The notes under the pieces: model-generated
What the model was told of the DNA's origin: nothing
Database searches by the model: none
Seen by the model: only the letters and a program-made list of their open reading frames with translations
In this document: positions 17,827 through 28,498 of the stretch, one piece after another
Position numbering within the stretch: the first letter of the stretch is position 1
How the letters are laid out: every line of letters begins with the position of its first letter
Source: Streptomyces sp. NBC_01288
Lineage (GTDB): Bacteria; Actinomycetota; Actinomycetes; Streptomycetales; Streptomycetaceae
Length of the DNA stretch: 64,000 nucleotides
Assembly: GCF_035982055.1 (NCBI RefSeq)
Contig: NZ_CP108427.1
Location: 1,922,001-1,986,000, forward strand
Reading direction: 5' to 3'
Translations under genes and position numbers: made by a program

Positions 17827-20391
17827 ATGACCAGCGGCTACACAGACCCCGAAAACGACCCCTTCGGCGACTTCCTGGCCCGGTTCTTCGGCGGAGCCAC
17901 GAGCGGGCCGGGCGGAGCAGCCCCGCCCGGCCCGCGGCACGTGGACATAGGCCGCCTACTCAGCCAACCGGCCAGGGACCTCGTCCGAGGCGCAGCCCAG
18001 TACGCCGCAGAACACGGCAGCCACGACCTGGACACCCAGCACCTCCTCCGCGCCGCCCTCTCCGCGGAGCCGACCCGCGGCCTCCTCACGCGGGCAGGCG
18101 CGGACCCCGACTCCCTCGCCGCGGAGATCGACGAGCGCTCGGGACCGGCCCACCCCCCGGACGGCACGTCCCTCGCCCTCACCCCAGCCGTCAAACGCGC
18201 CCTCCTGGACGCCCACGACCTCGCCAGAGCGGGCGGCACCGGATACATCGGCCCCGAACACGTCCTCGGCGCACTCGCCGCGAACCCGGACTCCGCCGCC
18301 GGACACATCCTGAACGCGGCCCGCTACGCCCCCACAGGCCTGCCGCCCGAGGCACCGGACGGCATCCAGCCCGGCACCGACCAGCCCCGCCCCACCGGCA
18401 CCCCCGCCCTCGACAAGTACAGCCGCGACCTCACCGACCTGGCCCGCCACGGCCGTATCGACCCGGTGATCGGCCGCGACGAGGAGATCGAGCAGACCAT
18501 CGAGGTGCTGTCCCGGCGCGGCAAGAACAACCCGGTGCTGATCGGCGACGCGGGCGTCGGCAAGACCGCGATCGTGGAGGGCCTCGCGCAGCGCATCACG
18601 GACGGCGACGTACCGGACGTGTTGGTCGGGCGGCGAGTCGTCGCCCTCGACCTCACCGGTGTCGTCGCGGGCACCCGTTTCCGGGGCGACTTCGAGGAGC
18701 GGCTGACGAACATCGTCGGCGAGATCCGCGCCCACTCGGACGAACTGATCGTGTTCATCGACGAGTTGCACACCGTGGTCGGCGCGGGCGGTGGCGGCGA
18801 GGGCGGTTCGATGGACGCCGGCAACATCCTCAAACCGGCCCTGGCCCGGGGCGAGTTGCACATCGTGGGCGCTACGACGCTGGAGGAGTACCGCCGGATC
18901 GAGAAGGACGCGGCGCTGGCCCGCAGGTTCCAGCCGATCCTCGTGCCCGAACCGACCGTCCCGGACGCGATCGAGATCCTGCGCGGCCTGCGCGACCGCT
19001 ACGAGGCGCACCACCAAGTCCGGTACACCGACGAGGCGTTGATGGCCGCCGTAGAACTCTCCGACCGCTATCTCACCGACCGCCGCCTCCCCGACAAGGC
19101 GATCGACCTGATCGACCAGGCAGGCGCGCGGGTACGGCTGCGCGCACGCACGAAGGGCACTGACGTACGGGCCCTGGAACGCGAGATGGAGCAGCTCGCC
19201 CGGGACAAGGACCAGGCGGCGGCCGACGAGGACTACGAGAAGGCGACCCAACTCCGGGACCGGATCAGCGAGTTGAAGGTGCGACTGGCCGAGGCCGGTG
19301 GTGAGGACCAGGGTGACGAAGGCCAGAACCTGGAGGTCACCGGTGAGGCGATCGCCGAGGTCGTGTCGCGGCAGACCGGTATCCCGGTGAGCAGTCTGAC
19401 GGCGGAGGAGAAGGACCGGCTGCTCGGTCTGGAGGAGCATCTGCACCGGCGGGTCGTCGGCCAGGAGGAGGCGGTGCGGGTCGTGTCGGACGCGGTGCTG
19501 CGCTCCCGCGCCGGGTTGGCGAGCCCGGACCGGCCGATCGGCAGCTTCCTCTTCCTGGGCCCAACCGGCGTCGGCAAGACGGAACTTGCCCGGGCGCTGG
19601 CCGAGTCCTTGTTCGGCAGCGAGGACCGGATGGTCCGCCTGGACATGAGCGAGTACCAGGAACGGCACACGGTCAGCCGGCTGGTCGGCGCCCCGCCCGG
19701 CTACGTCGGCCACGAGGAGGCCGGGCAGCTCACCGAGGTCGTACGCCGGCACCCGTACTCGCTGCTCCTGCTCGACGAGGTCGAGAAGGCGCACCCGGAC
19801 GTGTTCAACATCCTGCTCCAGGTCCTGGACGACGGCCGGTTGACCGACGCGCAGGGCCGCACGGTCGACTTCACCAACACGGTGATCGTGATGACCAGCA
19901 ACCTCGGCTCCGAGGCGATCACCCGGCGCGGTGCCGGTATCGGCTTCGGGCCTGGCGGCGCCGACGCGGACGAGGAGGCCCGGCGCGAGCAGATCCTGCG
20001 CCCGCTGCGCGAGCACTTCCGCCCCGAGTTCCTCAACCGCATCGACGAGATCGTCGTCTTCCGCCGGCTCACCGCCGAGCAACTCCGGCTGATCACCGGG
20101 CTGTTGCTGGAACACACCCGCCGTCTCCTGCACGCGCAGGGCATCACGGTCGCGTTCACGGACCCGGCGGTCGACTGGCTCTCCCGCCAGGGCTACCAGC
20201 CCGAGTACGGCGCCCGCCCGCTGCGCCGCACGATCCAGCGCGAGGTCGACAACCAGCTCTCCCGGCTGCTCCTCGACGGCCGCATCGCGGAGGGCGGCCG
20301 GGTGACGGTGGACGTGGAGGACGGACGGCTCGCGTTCCAGACGGATGCACCACCGCCCGACCCCAACCGGCTCGCTACGGAACCGGGTTGA
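17827..20391 (+). CDS. ClpC-type AAA+ unfoldase
   Basis: 854 residues. A Gly/Phe-rich N-terminus (1-40) precedes the Clp_N double repeat (about 50-165). The D1 module has Walker A GDAGVGKT (240-247) and [16 protein letters not shown]-like middle segment '[16 protein letters not shown]' (469-484) follows, then the D2 module with Walker A GPTGVGKT (578-585), [15 protein letters not shown] and GAPPGYVG. I705-G706-F707 matches the IGF/VGF-type ClpP-binding loop, so partnership with ClpP is plausible. ATG at 17827 is chosen for its GGTGG Shine-Dalgarno; the open frame upstream is the interspersed repeat. It overlaps the end of the convergent ggt gene by 17 bp. Likely a second ClpC paralogue rather than the housekeeping one. 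Confidence 0.88.
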   Translation: MTSGYTDPENDPFGDFLARFFGGATSGPGGAAPPGPRHVDIGRLLSQPARDLVRGAAQYAAEHGSHDLDTQHLLRAALSAEPTRGLLTRAGADPDSLAAEIDERSGPAHPPDGTSLALTPAVKRALLDAHDLARAGGTGYIGPEHVLGALAANPDSAAGHILNAARYAPTGLPPEAPDGIQPGTDQPRPTGTPALDKYSRDLTDLARHGRIDPVIGRDEEIEQTIEVLSRRGKNNPVLIGDAGVGKTAIVEGLAQRITDGDVPDVLVGRRVVALDLTGVVAGTRFRGDFEERLTNIVGEIRAHSDELIVFIDELHTVVGAGGGGEGGSMDAGNILKPALARGELHIVGATTLEEYRRIEKDAALARRFQPILVPEPTVPDAIEILRGLRDRYEAHHQVRYTDEALMAAVELSDRYLTDRRLPDKAIDLIDQAGARVRLRARTKGTDVRALEREMEQLARDKDQAAADEDYEKATQLRDRISELKVRLAEAGGEDQGDEGQNLEVTGEAIAEVVSRQTGIPVSSLTAEEKDRLLGLEEHLHRRVVGQEEAVRVVSDAVLRSRAGLASPDRPIGSFLFLGPTGVGKTELARALAESLFGSEDRMVRLDMSEYQERHTVSRLVGAPPGYVGHEEAGQLTEVVRRHPYSLLLLDEVEKAHPDVFNILLQVLDDGRLTDAQGRTVDFTNTVIVMTSNLGSEAITRRGAGIGFGPGGADADEEARREQILRPLREHFRPEFLNRIDEIVVFRRLTAEQLRLITGLLLEHTRRLLHAQGITVAFTDPAVDWLSRQGYQPEYGARPLRRTIQREVDNQLSRLLLDGRIAEGGRVTVDVEDGRLAFQTDAPPPDPNRLATEPG

Positions 20392-22174
20392 CGACCGCCG
20401 CCGACCCGCCACCCCGCCGTACCTTCTCGGCGGCGGCCAGCCACTCCCCGTTCGGCAGCCGTTGCACACCCGTCGCCGCGCCGATCTCCGGATTCAGGGC
20501 GAAGGAGTGCCCGATGGCCTCCAGCTGCTTCTTCAAGTCGCTGTTGTAGAGCGCGGGTTCGAGTTCCGTGTTGGCCGCGTTGCGCTGGCTGGCGCGGGGC
20601 GCCGCGATCGCGTCCACCAGCGGCAGGCCCCGGTCGAGGAACTCGGTGAGGGTCTGCAACACGGTCGTGATGATGGTCGCGCCACCGGGTGAACCGAGCG
20701 CCACAACAGGCTTGTTGTGCTTGTCGAGGACGATCGTCGGCGAGATCGACGAGCGCGGGCGCTTGCCAGGGCCGGGCAGGTTCGGGTCGTGGACGGCCGG
20801 GTTTGCCGGGGTGAAGGAGAAGTCGGTCAGCTCGTTGTTGAGCAGGAAACCGCGGCCGGGCACGGTCATCGCGCTGCCGCCGGTCTGCTCGATGGTGAGC
20901 GTGTAGGAGACGACGTTGCCCCACTTGTCGGCGACGGTGAGGTGCGTGGTGTTCTCGCCCTCGTACGTCGTCGGCGCGGCCGTTCCCTTGGCGGTGCAGG
21001 CCGTCGGGTTGCGCGGGTCGGCGGGTGCCAGCGGGCTGGTGAGGACCGCGTCGTCCTTGATGAGGCAGGCACGCGAGTCGGCGAACTTCTGCGAGAGGAG
21101 TTCCTTCGTCGGTACGTCCTCGAAGGCGGGGTCGCCGACCCAGCGCCCCCGGTCCGCGAACGCGATCCGGCTGGCCTCGATGTAGTGGTGCAGGTACTGG
21201 ACCTCGCTGGCCTTCGAAAGGTCCGTCTTCTCAAGGATGTTGAGGGCCTCGCCGACGGTCGTGCCGCCGGAGGACGAGGGCGCGATGGAGTAGACGCCGA
21301 GTCCGCGGTACGACGTCTTCGTGGGTGCCTGGAGCTTGGCGCGGTACGCGGCGAGGTCCTTGGCGGACAGCTTGCCGGGGCGGGCGTTCCAGCCCGAACT
21401 CGCGTCCACCTTGGGGGTGTTGACCGTGGCAAGGATGTCCTTGCCGAGGTCGCCGCGGTAGATCGTGCCGATCCCCTTCTTGCCCAACTCCTTGTACGTC
21501 TTGGCGAGTTCGGGGTTCTTGAAGGTGGAGCCGACGACGGGCAGCGCGCCACCCGGCAGGAACAGCTTGGCGGTGTCCGGGAAGTAGCGGAAGCGGGTCT
21601 CGTTGGACGCGGTCTGGCTGCGGAAGGTGTCGTCGACCGTGAAGCCGTCGCTGGCGATCCGCTCGGCGGGCTTGAGCACCGTGCCGAGCTTCTCGTTGCC
21701 CCACTGGTCGAGGGCCGTCTGCCAGGTGGCCGGCGTGCCCGGGGTGCCGACGCTGAGGCCGCTGCTGACGGCGTCGTTGAAGGCGAGGGCCTTGCCGTTC
21801 TCCACGAAGAGGTTGGAGTCGGCGGTCAGCGGCGCGGTCTCGCGGCCGTCGATGGTGTGCACCGTACGGGACTTGGCGTCGTAGTAGACGAAGTAGCCGC
21901 CTCCGCCGATGCCGGAGGAGTAGGGCTCGGTGACGCCGAGCGCGGCGGCGGTGGCGACGGCCGCGTCGACCGCGTTGCCGCCCTTCTTCAGGACCTCGAT
22001 ACCGGCGGCGGTGGCGTCCGCGTCGACGCTCGCCACAGCACCGCCGTAGCCGACGGCGACCGGAACCTTCGTCGGTGTGCTGCTCGTTGCCGCCGGTGGG
22101 GCCGCTGCCCCGACCGACACGACGGCGGCCGAGACCGCCAGGACCGACAGTTTCCGTGCCACAGGGCGACGCAT
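20375..22174 (-). CDS. ggt: secreted gamma-glutamyltransferase
   Basis: 599 residues, Ntn-hydrolase. There is a Sec signal peptide (about 1-27). The large subunit starts near 45 with GGNAVDAAVATAAALGVTEP and GIGGGGYF. The self-cleavage/catalytic threonine is T409 in ENTTHLTVAD, giving a small subunit of about 191 residues that contains RPRSSISPT and GSPGGATI. It cleaves gamma-glutamyl bonds of glutathione or poly-glutamate outside the cell. It converges with the Clp gene with a 17-bp overlap of 3' ends, so the two transcripts are antisense there. Confidence 0.95.
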   Translation of the reverse strand: MRRPVARKLSVLAVSAAVVSVGAAAPPAATSSTPTKVPVAVGYGGAVASVDADATAAGIEVLKKGGNAVDAAVATAAALGVTEPYSSGIGGGGYFVYYDAKSRTVHTIDGRETAPLTADSNLFVENGKALAFNDAVSSGLSVGTPGTPATWQTALDQWGNEKLGTVLKPAERIASDGFTVDDTFRSQTASNETRFRYFPDTAKLFLPGGALPVVGSTFKNPELAKTYKELGKKGIGTIYRGDLGKDILATVNTPKVDASSGWNARPGKLSAKDLAAYRAKLQAPTKTSYRGLGVYSIAPSSSGGTTVGEALNILEKTDLSKASEVQYLHHYIEASRIAFADRGRWVGDPAFEDVPTKELLSQKFADSRACLIKDDAVLTSPLAPADPRNPTACTAKGTAAPTTYEGENTTHLTVADKWGNVVSYTLTIEQTGGSAMTVPGRGFLLNNELTDFSFTPANPAVHDPNLPGPGKRPRSSISPTIVLDKHNKPVVALGSPGGATIITTVLQTLTEFLDRGLPLVDAIAAPRASQRNAANTELEPALYNSDLKKQLEAIGHSFALNPEIGAATGVQRLPNGEWLAAAEKVRRGGGSAAVVNPVP

Positions 22175-22316
22175 CCATACCTCCAGTCAGGACCGTCCGC
22201 GCAGCGTAGCCACATTGCCATGACCCCAACAGACCACCTCGCGCCACTGTCACACGAGTGCCACACGTCGAACACCGGTACGTACCAGCCATGCTGGGCC
22301 GCTAACATGCGCGCCC

Positions 22317-23072
22317 ATGAATGACGACGTGCGCAACATCGTTCTGGGCGTGGCCGCCGCCGGCATCAGCGCCGCGCTCGGCTGGCTCGCCCGCACCTAT
22401 CTGTGGCGGCGCAAACTCCGGCGCAAGCAGGCGTTCTTCGGGCTGCCCGACAACTCCGAGTCGCTGCTCGTGGTGAACCGCGAGGCGGGCGGCGCCGAAC
22501 TCTCGGTGATGCGGCACGACGTGTTCGCGCTGCTCGAACTCGCCGCCCTGATCAAGGACTGCAACGCGCACGCCCAGGTCGTCGCGCACGACGCGGCCCA
22601 GCAGAGCTTCGGCGAACGCACCGAGTTCTGCGTCGGCGGCCCCTCCTCCAACCGCCGCATGGCCGCACATCTGGCGTCCCTGCTCCCCGGCATCCGCGTC
22701 AACGTCGACCCGGAACCGGGTCCGGACCGGGGCGCGTTCCAAATAGGCAGCGAGCGCTACCGACTTGAGCCCGGCAAGGGCGAGTACGTCCTCCTCGCCC
22801 GCCTCACCGCCGGCCAACTGGGCGGCGCGCGCCCGGTGTTCCTCTTCTGCGGCCAGCGCGCGATCACCAACCAGGCGGCGTCGCGCTATCTCGCCCGCAA
22901 CCATGAGAAGTTGGCCCGCAAACACGGCGGCAACACCTTCGTCCTGCTGCTGAAGGTGGTCAACTCGCAGGCGTACGGCCCCGATGTGGTGGAGCTGGTC
23001 GCGGACGTGACACGGGCCGCGGAGACCCCGCTGCCTGCACCGGCTCCTCGAAGCACACACCGCGCCACCTGA
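22317..23072 (+). CDS. unrecognised membrane-anchored protein
   Basis: 251 residues. One N-terminal hydrophobic helix (about 7-27, IVLGVAAAGISAALGWLA) is followed by a basic RRKLRRK stop-transfer, so the rest (28-250) is probably cytoplasmic. The soluble part looks alpha/beta: LLVVNREAGG, a 'EFCVGGPSSNRRMAAHLAS' segment and VFLFCGQRAITNQAASRYLARNH, suggesting a Rossmann-like nucleotide- or ligand-binding fold with Gly-rich turns. I cannot name the family. It is divergent from ggt and has a tail rich in Pro/Ala. Confidence 0.75.
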   Translation: MNDDVRNIVLGVAAAGISAALGWLARTYLWRRKLRRKQAFFGLPDNSESLLVVNREAGGAELSVMRHDVFALLELAALIKDCNAHAQVVAHDAAQQSFGERTEFCVGGPSSNRRMAAHLASLLPGIRVNVDPEPGPDRGAFQIGSERYRLEPGKGEYVLLARLTAGQLGGARPVFLFCGQRAITNQAASRYLARNHEKLARKHGGNTFVLLLKVVNSQAYGPDVVELVADVTRAAETPLPAPAPRSTHRAT

Positions 23073-23095
23073 GTTCGCACACACGTCAACAATCT

Positions 23096-23125
23096 TTACT
23101 GGCACGTAACTTACTGGCGGGTTAC
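23096..23125. promoter_or_regulatory. operator-like repeats upstream of CocE/S15 hydrolase
   Basis: TTACTGGC occurs directly repeated at 23096-23103 and 23111-23118 (15-bp spacing). The second copy sits inside an inverted repeat GTAAC...GTTAC. TetR-type sites in actinobacteria often look like this; the regulator is not next to it. Confidence 0.35.
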
Positions 23126-23188
23126 CCGAGGTAGGGAATCCCGGTTACCGTCGGGTCACTTTGCATTGACACGTGTGAGGAGTGACCC

Positions 23189-24757
23189 GTGCGAACCCAT
23201 CGCCAGGCCCTGCGTACGACCGCCGCGGGCGCCGTCTCCGCGACCCTGATCGCCGGAGGTGTCCTCGGGCTCGCACCCGCGGCCCAGGCCGCCACGAACG
23301 ACGTCCGGTTCGTCGACATCGCCGGCGACGGCGGTACGAAGCTCGCGGCGAACGTCGTCACGCCCGCGGGCGCGGACGGCTCGCACAGCTACCCGCTGCT
23401 CGTCATGCCCACCGCCTGGGGATTCCCCCAGGTTCAGTACCTGGCCCAGGCCGAGAAGCTCGCGAACTCGGGCTATGTCGTGGTGAGTTACAACGTCCGC
23501 GGGTTCTGGCAGTCCGGCGGCGGGATAGAGGTGGCGGGCCCGAAGGACGTGGCCGACGCGTCCAAGGTGATCGACTGGGCGCTCGCCAACACCCCGTCCG
23601 ACGCGGGGCACATCGGCATGGCGGGCGTGTCGTACGGCGCCGGAATCAGTCTGCTCGCGGCCGCACACGACAAGCGGATCAAGGCGGTCGCCTCGCTGAG
23701 CGGCTGGGCGGACCTGATCGACTCGATCTACTCGGGCCGCACCGAACACTCCCAGGCGACCGCCCTGTTGGACGGCGTCGGCCTCGTGACCGGCCGGCCG
23801 AGCGCGGAGACGAGCCAGGTCTTCAAGGACTTCTTCGCCTCCGACCTGTCCAAGGAACAGGAGCTGATCGACTGGGGGAAGGTGCGTTCGGCTTCGACCT
23901 ACGTCGATCAGATCAACAAGAACGGCGCGGCGATCATGCTCGCCAACGCCTGGGGCGACACGATCTTCCCGCCCAATCAAATAGCCGACTTCTACGGGAA
24001 GTTGACCGGTCCCAAGCGGCTCGAACTCCGCCCCGGCGACCACGCCACCGCCGAGCTGACCGGACTGTTCGGACTGCCCAACGACGTGTGGACGGACACC
24101 GAGCGCTGGCTCGACCACTACCTCAAGGGCGAGGACAACGGGATCAATCGCGAGCAGCCGGTGGAACTCAAGTCCCGTTCCACGGGCGGCTACGAGGGCT
24201 ACCCGGACTGGAAGTCGGTCGGCGCGACCCGGAAGAAGATCGACCTCGCGGGCACGACCACCATCCACACCAACGTCGACTCGGGCGCGGACGGCGGGAT
24301 CGTCTTCCTGTCCAGCATCCTCGACCAGGTCGCCCAGGTGCCGCCGGTGGCGTACGTCCCGCTGCTCCCGCGCCGCTGGGCCGCCGTATGGCAGTCGGGG
24401 AAGTACGCGAGCGCCCAACAGGTGCGCGGCACCGTCAAGTTGCACACCACGGTCACGGACACCAAGGAGAGCGGCACCCTCGTCGCGTACCTCTACGACG
24501 TGGGCCCGCTCGGCCTCGGCAAGCTGGTCAGCAACGCGCCGTACACCTGGCACGGGCAGACGCCCGGCCAACCGTTCGGTGTGGACCTGGAGTTGTTCTC
24601 CACGGCCTACGACGTCCCGGCAGGGCATCGTCTCGCCCTGGTCGTCGACACGGTCGACCCGCTCTACATCGAGCACAACCCGTCCGGCGCGCAGCTGACC
24701 TTCTCCTCGCCGGCGAACGACCCGTCGTACGTGTCGATCCCGCTCCGCGAGCAGTGA
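23189..24757 (+). CDS. secreted CocE/NonD (X-Pro dipeptidyl-peptidase-like) hydrolase
   Basis: 522 residues. There is a twin-basic Sec signal peptide with cleavage around AQA-A (about 34). The alpha/beta-hydrolase domain (about 40-300) has the nucleophile serine in MAGVSYGAG, a candidate acid in NAWGDTIFPP and the histidine in PGDHATAELTG. The C-terminal half (about 330-520) is a jelly-roll (S15/CocE C domain). Such enzymes are acyl- or X-prolyl-peptidases or ester hydrolases; substrate not predictable. GTG start with GAGGAG 7 bases upstream. It converges with the ABC transporter operon. Confidence 0.88.
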   Translation: MRTHRQALRTTAAGAVSATLIAGGVLGLAPAAQAATNDVRFVDIAGDGGTKLAANVVTPAGADGSHSYPLLVMPTAWGFPQVQYLAQAEKLANSGYVVVSYNVRGFWQSGGGIEVAGPKDVADASKVIDWALANTPSDAGHIGMAGVSYGAGISLLAAAHDKRIKAVASLSGWADLIDSIYSGRTEHSQATALLDGVGLVTGRPSAETSQVFKDFFASDLSKEQELIDWGKVRSASTYVDQINKNGAAIMLANAWGDTIFPPNQIADFYGKLTGPKRLELRPGDHATAELTGLFGLPNDVWTDTERWLDHYLKGEDNGINREQPVELKSRSTGGYEGYPDWKSVGATRKKIDLAGTTTIHTNVDSGADGGIVFLSSILDQVAQVPPVAYVPLLPRRWAAVWQSGKYASAQQVRGTVKLHTTVTDTKESGTLVAYLYDVGPLGLGKLVSNAPYTWHGQTPGQPFGVDLELFSTAYDVPAGHRLALVVDTVDPLYIEHNPSGAQLTFSSPANDPSYVSIPLREQ

Positions 24758-24794
24758 TCTCCGGCTGCTGCCGGCCGGGCAAGTGCCCTCTCGA

Positions 24795-25652
24795 CTACTG
24801 CTCCCGCGGCAGCAGCGTCCCTGGTTCCGCCGGGGCCACATCCACGGCCCCGGTCTTGGGACTGCGCTGCTCCCGACGGGACACCCAACCGGCGAACCAC
24901 GAGAGCAGCATGCACATCCCGATGTAGATCGGCGAGATCACCATCACCACGGGGATGAACGGCAAATCGTAGTCGAGGTTCGACGCGATCAGCTTCCCGG
25001 CATGGAGAAACTCCTCATAGGTGATCAGATAGCCCAGCGAGGTGTCCTTCAGCGCGACCACCAACTGGCTGATGATCGCGGGCAGCATGGCCCGTACGGC
25101 CTGCGGGACGAGGACGTACGACATGACGTGGACCTTGCGCATGCCGAGCGCGAACGCGGCCTCCCGCTGGCCGCGTTCGACGCTGTTGACGCCGGAGCGG
25201 AAGACCTCGGCGAGCACCGAGCCGTTGTAGAGCGTGAGACCCGCGACCAGTGCGGGCAGCGGCTGCACCTTGAGCGCCACGAAGATGAAGAAGATCATCA
25301 CCAGGACGGGCATGGCGCGGAAGAACTCCACGACGAGCGTCGACAGCCAGCGCACGGGACGGTGGTCCGAGAGCCGTCCCACGGCGAGCAGGGTGCCGAG
25401 TGCCAGTGACAGTACGGCCGCGAGCCCGAAGGCCTTGAGCGTGTTGCCGAGGCCGCGCAGCAGCAGTTCCTGAATTCCCTTGTACTCGAAGGGCATCCAC
25501 TTCGTGTAGGTGAACTGGTCGGTGTCGAACAGGAGATAGAGGATCCAGCCGAGCAGCGCGAGGATGACGACCGTGGACGCGATGCCGTAAAGGCGGTGCC
25601 GTTTGCGGGTCTTGGGCCCTGGGACGTCGTAGAGGGCGTTGGCGGTGGTCAT
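24795..25652 (-). CDS. gluD: glutamate-type ABC importer permease, distal
   Basis: 285 residues. The amino-acid polar transporter permease family (HisM/GlnP) is clear: an N-terminal extension with one membrane helix (about 22-42), then five more, and the EAA loop REAAFALGMRKVHVMSYVLVPQA (split by a short gap here). The C-terminus is hydrophilic. ATG at 25652 overlaps the stop of the other permease (ATGA). Last gene of a gluABCD-ordered operon; substrate glutamate or a related amino acid by analogy. Confidence 0.88.
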   Translation of the reverse strand: MTTANALYDVPGPKTRKRHRLYGIASTVVILALLGWILYLLFDTDQFTYTKWMPFEYKGIQELLLRGLGNTLKAFGLAAVLSLALGTLLAVGRLSDHRPVRWLSTLVVEFFRAMPVLVMIFFIFVALKVQPLPALVAGLTLYNGSVLAEVFRSGVNSVERGQREAAFALGMRKVHVMSYVLVPQAVRAMLPAIISQLVVALKDTSLGYLITYEEFLHAGKLIASNLDYDLPFIPVVMVISPIYIGMCMLLSWFAGWVSRREQRSPKTGAVDVAPAEPGTLLPREQ

Positions 25653-26293
25653 CGGGCGACTCCCCACTTCCTCTCCAGCGCGTTGAACAGCGCGCTGATG
25701 GCGAGGGTGATGATCAGGTAGCCGACGGCGATCCAGACGAACGTCCAGACGATGTTGTAGCCGAGTTCGCTCAACGTCCGGTAGGTGCCGAGGAGTTCGG
25801 TGACGCTGAACGCGCCGGCGATCGCCGAGTTCTTGGCGAGGGCGATGAGGGTGGAGCCGACCGGCGGGATCACCGAGCGGAACGCCTGCGGCAGGACGAC
25901 CAGGCTCAGGCTCTGCCCGAAGGACATCCCGAGGCTGCGGGCCGCCTCCCCCTGGCCCCTGGGCACGGTGTTGATGCCCGCGCGCAGCGCCTCGCAGATG
26001 AACGCCGAGGTGTAGCAGCCGAGCGCGAGGACCGCGAACACCTTGAAGGGCAGCACGAGTCCGAAGCGCGGCAGGCCGAGCAGCACCGCGAAGAACAGCA
26101 GGGTGAGCGGGGTGTTGCGCAGCACGGTCACCCACACCGTCCCGAAGACCCGCAGCGAGCCGACCGGGGCGACCCGGAAGGACGCCATGAGGAAGCCGAG
26201 GACGAGCGCCAACACCGAGGCGTAGACGGTCAGTTCGACGGTGCCGAGGAAGCCGTCGCCGAAGGTCGAGAAGTTGTCGGTCAGTACGTTCAC
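25649..26293 (-). CDS. gluC: glutamate-type ABC importer permease, proximal
   Basis: 214 residues with about five membrane helices. The EAA motif region is GQGEAARSLGMSFGQSLSLVVLPQA and the start MNVLTDNFSTFGDGFLGTVELT is typical of His/Glu/Gln/Arg-opine permeases. It pairs with the next permease by ATGA overlap and follows the binding protein by 11 bases, so the two permeases form a heterodimeric channel served by the adjacent ATPase. Confidence 0.9.
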   Translation of the reverse strand: MNVLTDNFSTFGDGFLGTVELTVYASVLALVLGFLMASFRVAPVGSLRVFGTVWVTVLRNTPLTLLFFAVLLGLPRFGLVLPFKVFAVLALGCYTSAFICEALRAGINTVPRGQGEAARSLGMSFGQSLSLVVLPQAFRSVIPPVGSTLIALAKNSAIAGAFSVTELLGTYRTLSELGYNIVWTFVWIAVGYLIITLAISALFNALERKWGVAR

Positions 26294-26304
26294 GTCTGCC
26301 TCCC

Positions 26305-27216
26305 TCAGCTCGCCGGGTAGCGGTCGATCGCGGGCGGGGTGGGCGCGGGCACTCCGGACAGGCCGAGCGTCGCCTCGTACGCCTTCTTCCAGTCGCCGTT
26401 CTTCTCACGGGCCTCCAACGCGTCGTCGAGGGCGAACCGCAGGGCGTTGTCGCCGTGCGGGACGCCGATGCCGTACGGCTCCTTCGAGAAGGGCTTGCCG
26501 ACGACCTTGAGCTGGTCGGGGACCTTCGCCGCGTAGCCGATGAGGATCGCGTCGTCGGTGGTGACGGCGGCGACCTGGTAGGTGAGCAGGTTGTCGACAC
26601 AGACCGAGTACGTGTCGTAGGCGACGAGTTGGGCCTTCGGATAGTCGTCCTTGATGCGCTGGTACGGCGTGGAGCCGGCCGCCGAGCAGACGCGTTTGCC
26701 GGCGAGGTCCTGCGGGCCGTGGATGTCGTGCTCGTCGGTGCGGACGAGGAGCGACTGGCCGGCCATGTAGTAGGGGCCGGCGAAGCCGACGAGTTTCTTG
26801 CGCATGTCGTTGATGGTGTAGGTGCCGACGTAGTAGTCGATCTGGCCGTTCTGGAGGGCGGTTTCGCGGTTGGCGGAGGCGATCGTGCGGAAGTGGATCG
26901 TCTTCGGGGCGAAGCCGAGGGAGGCCGACATCATCTTGGCGATCTCGATGTCGAAGCCGGAGTAGGCGCCCGTCGCCGGGTCCTTCTCGCCGAGGTAGGG
27001 CTGGTCCTCCTTGGCGCCGACGGTGAAGTAGCCGCGCTTCTTCGCCCGCTTCCAGGTCTTGGAGTCGGGGAGCTGAAAGCCTTGCGCCACTTCGTAGTTG
27101 GGGAGTTTCTCGGCGGCCGGTCCCTTGACGGGCGGGCTGCCCTCCTTGCCGCAGGCGCTCGCGCACAGCACGGCGAGCACGGCGACGGCGAGGGGCGCAC
27201 GGGTGGTACGGAACAT
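26305..27216 (-). CDS. gluB: glutamate-type ABC importer binding lipoprotein
   Basis: 303 residues. A lipoprotein signal with the modified cysteine C22 (CASACGKEGS) leads into a family-3 solute-binding domain: KKRGYFTVGAKEDQPYLG, 'YSGFDIEIAKMMSASLG', 'TIASANRETALQNGQIDYYVG' and the hinge 'GKPFSKEPYGIGVPHGD'. I chose ATG 27216: GGGGGAG lies 8 bases upstream, whereas the in-frame GTG at 27225 is too close to that site. It binds acidic or amide amino acids outside the membrane. Confidence 0.9.
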   Translation of the reverse strand: MFRTTRAPLAVAVLAVLCASACGKEGSPPVKGPAAEKLPNYEVAQGFQLPDSKTWKRAKKRGYFTVGAKEDQPYLGEKDPATGAYSGFDIEIAKMMSASLGFAPKTIHFRTIASANRETALQNGQIDYYVGTYTINDMRKKLVGFAGPYYMAGQSLLVRTDEHDIHGPQDLAGKRVCSAAGSTPYQRIKDDYPKAQLVAYDTYSVCVDNLLTYQVAAVTTDDAILIGYAAKVPDQLKVVGKPFSKEPYGIGVPHGDNALRFALDDALEAREKNGDWKKAYEATLGLSGVPAPTPPAIDRYPAS

Positions 27217-27233
27217 GGATCGCACTCCCCCGC

Positions 27234-27977
<744 letters not shown>

Positions 27978-28090
27978 GCCCAGCCCTACTCACTCTCAGC
28001 TGTGTCGTGGTCGCCGCAAACTATCCAGACAAGAGTGGAGTTAAGGCACGACACGCACTTTTCGGGCATTAGCCGTATTTAAGCCCGGCG

Positions 28091-28498
28091 TTACTCTTCC
28101 GCGACCTCGGCGTACAGCTGCGAGAGTTCGGGCACACCGCTGGCGGCCCACTCGTGTCCGGAGGCCACGACGTCGAACTCCCGCCCGGAGTCGAGCCGTA
28201 CGACGGGCTGGCCGTCCGGCCGGATCGCCCAGGCGGCGCCCGGCACGGTCCGTACGATCACCGTCCCCAGATACAGACCGGCGTCGTTGCCGAGCCAGGA
28301 CATGGTCTCCTCGTCGTCCCGCCAGCGGGGCACCAGTTGGTCGAGCGCCTCCAACGAGCCCACGGAGTCGTCGAGTTGGACGCCCTCCCGGGCCGCGTGG
28401 GAGCGGAGCAGTTCGCACTCGGACAGCGGTTCGGCGATGCCTTCGGGGTCGTGCAGACCGCGCTTCTCGCCCCGGTTGCCCAGGAAAGGGATGTTCAT
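28091..28498 (-). CDS. small conserved Streptomyces protein (DUF6278-like)
   Basis: 135 residues, acidic, with no signal or membrane segment. Landmarks are MNIPFLGNRGEKRGLHD at the start, SLEALDQLVPRWRDD, WLGNDAGLYLGTVIV and VVRLDSGREFDV. I believe this corresponds to the DUF6278 family, known only from actinomycetes, but this is from memory. The pattern (a beta-rich core with GLYLGTVIV) suggests a small single-domain cytoplasmic protein. It lies upstream of the glu operon in the same direction, 113 bases apart, probably transcribed separately. Confidence 0.75.
   Translation of the reverse strand: MNIPFLGNRGEKRGLHDPEGIAEPLSECELLRSHAAREGVQLDDSVGSLEALDQLVPRWRDDEETMSWLGNDAGLYLGTVIVRTVPGAAWAIRPDGQPVVRLDSGREFDVVASGHEWAASGVPELSQLYAEVAEE

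Noticed and set aside
20717..22324. Plus-strand open frame of over 500 codons opposite ggt
   Set aside because: It is a shadow frame typical of high-GC genes; the minus-strand protein is a full gamma-glutamyltransferase.
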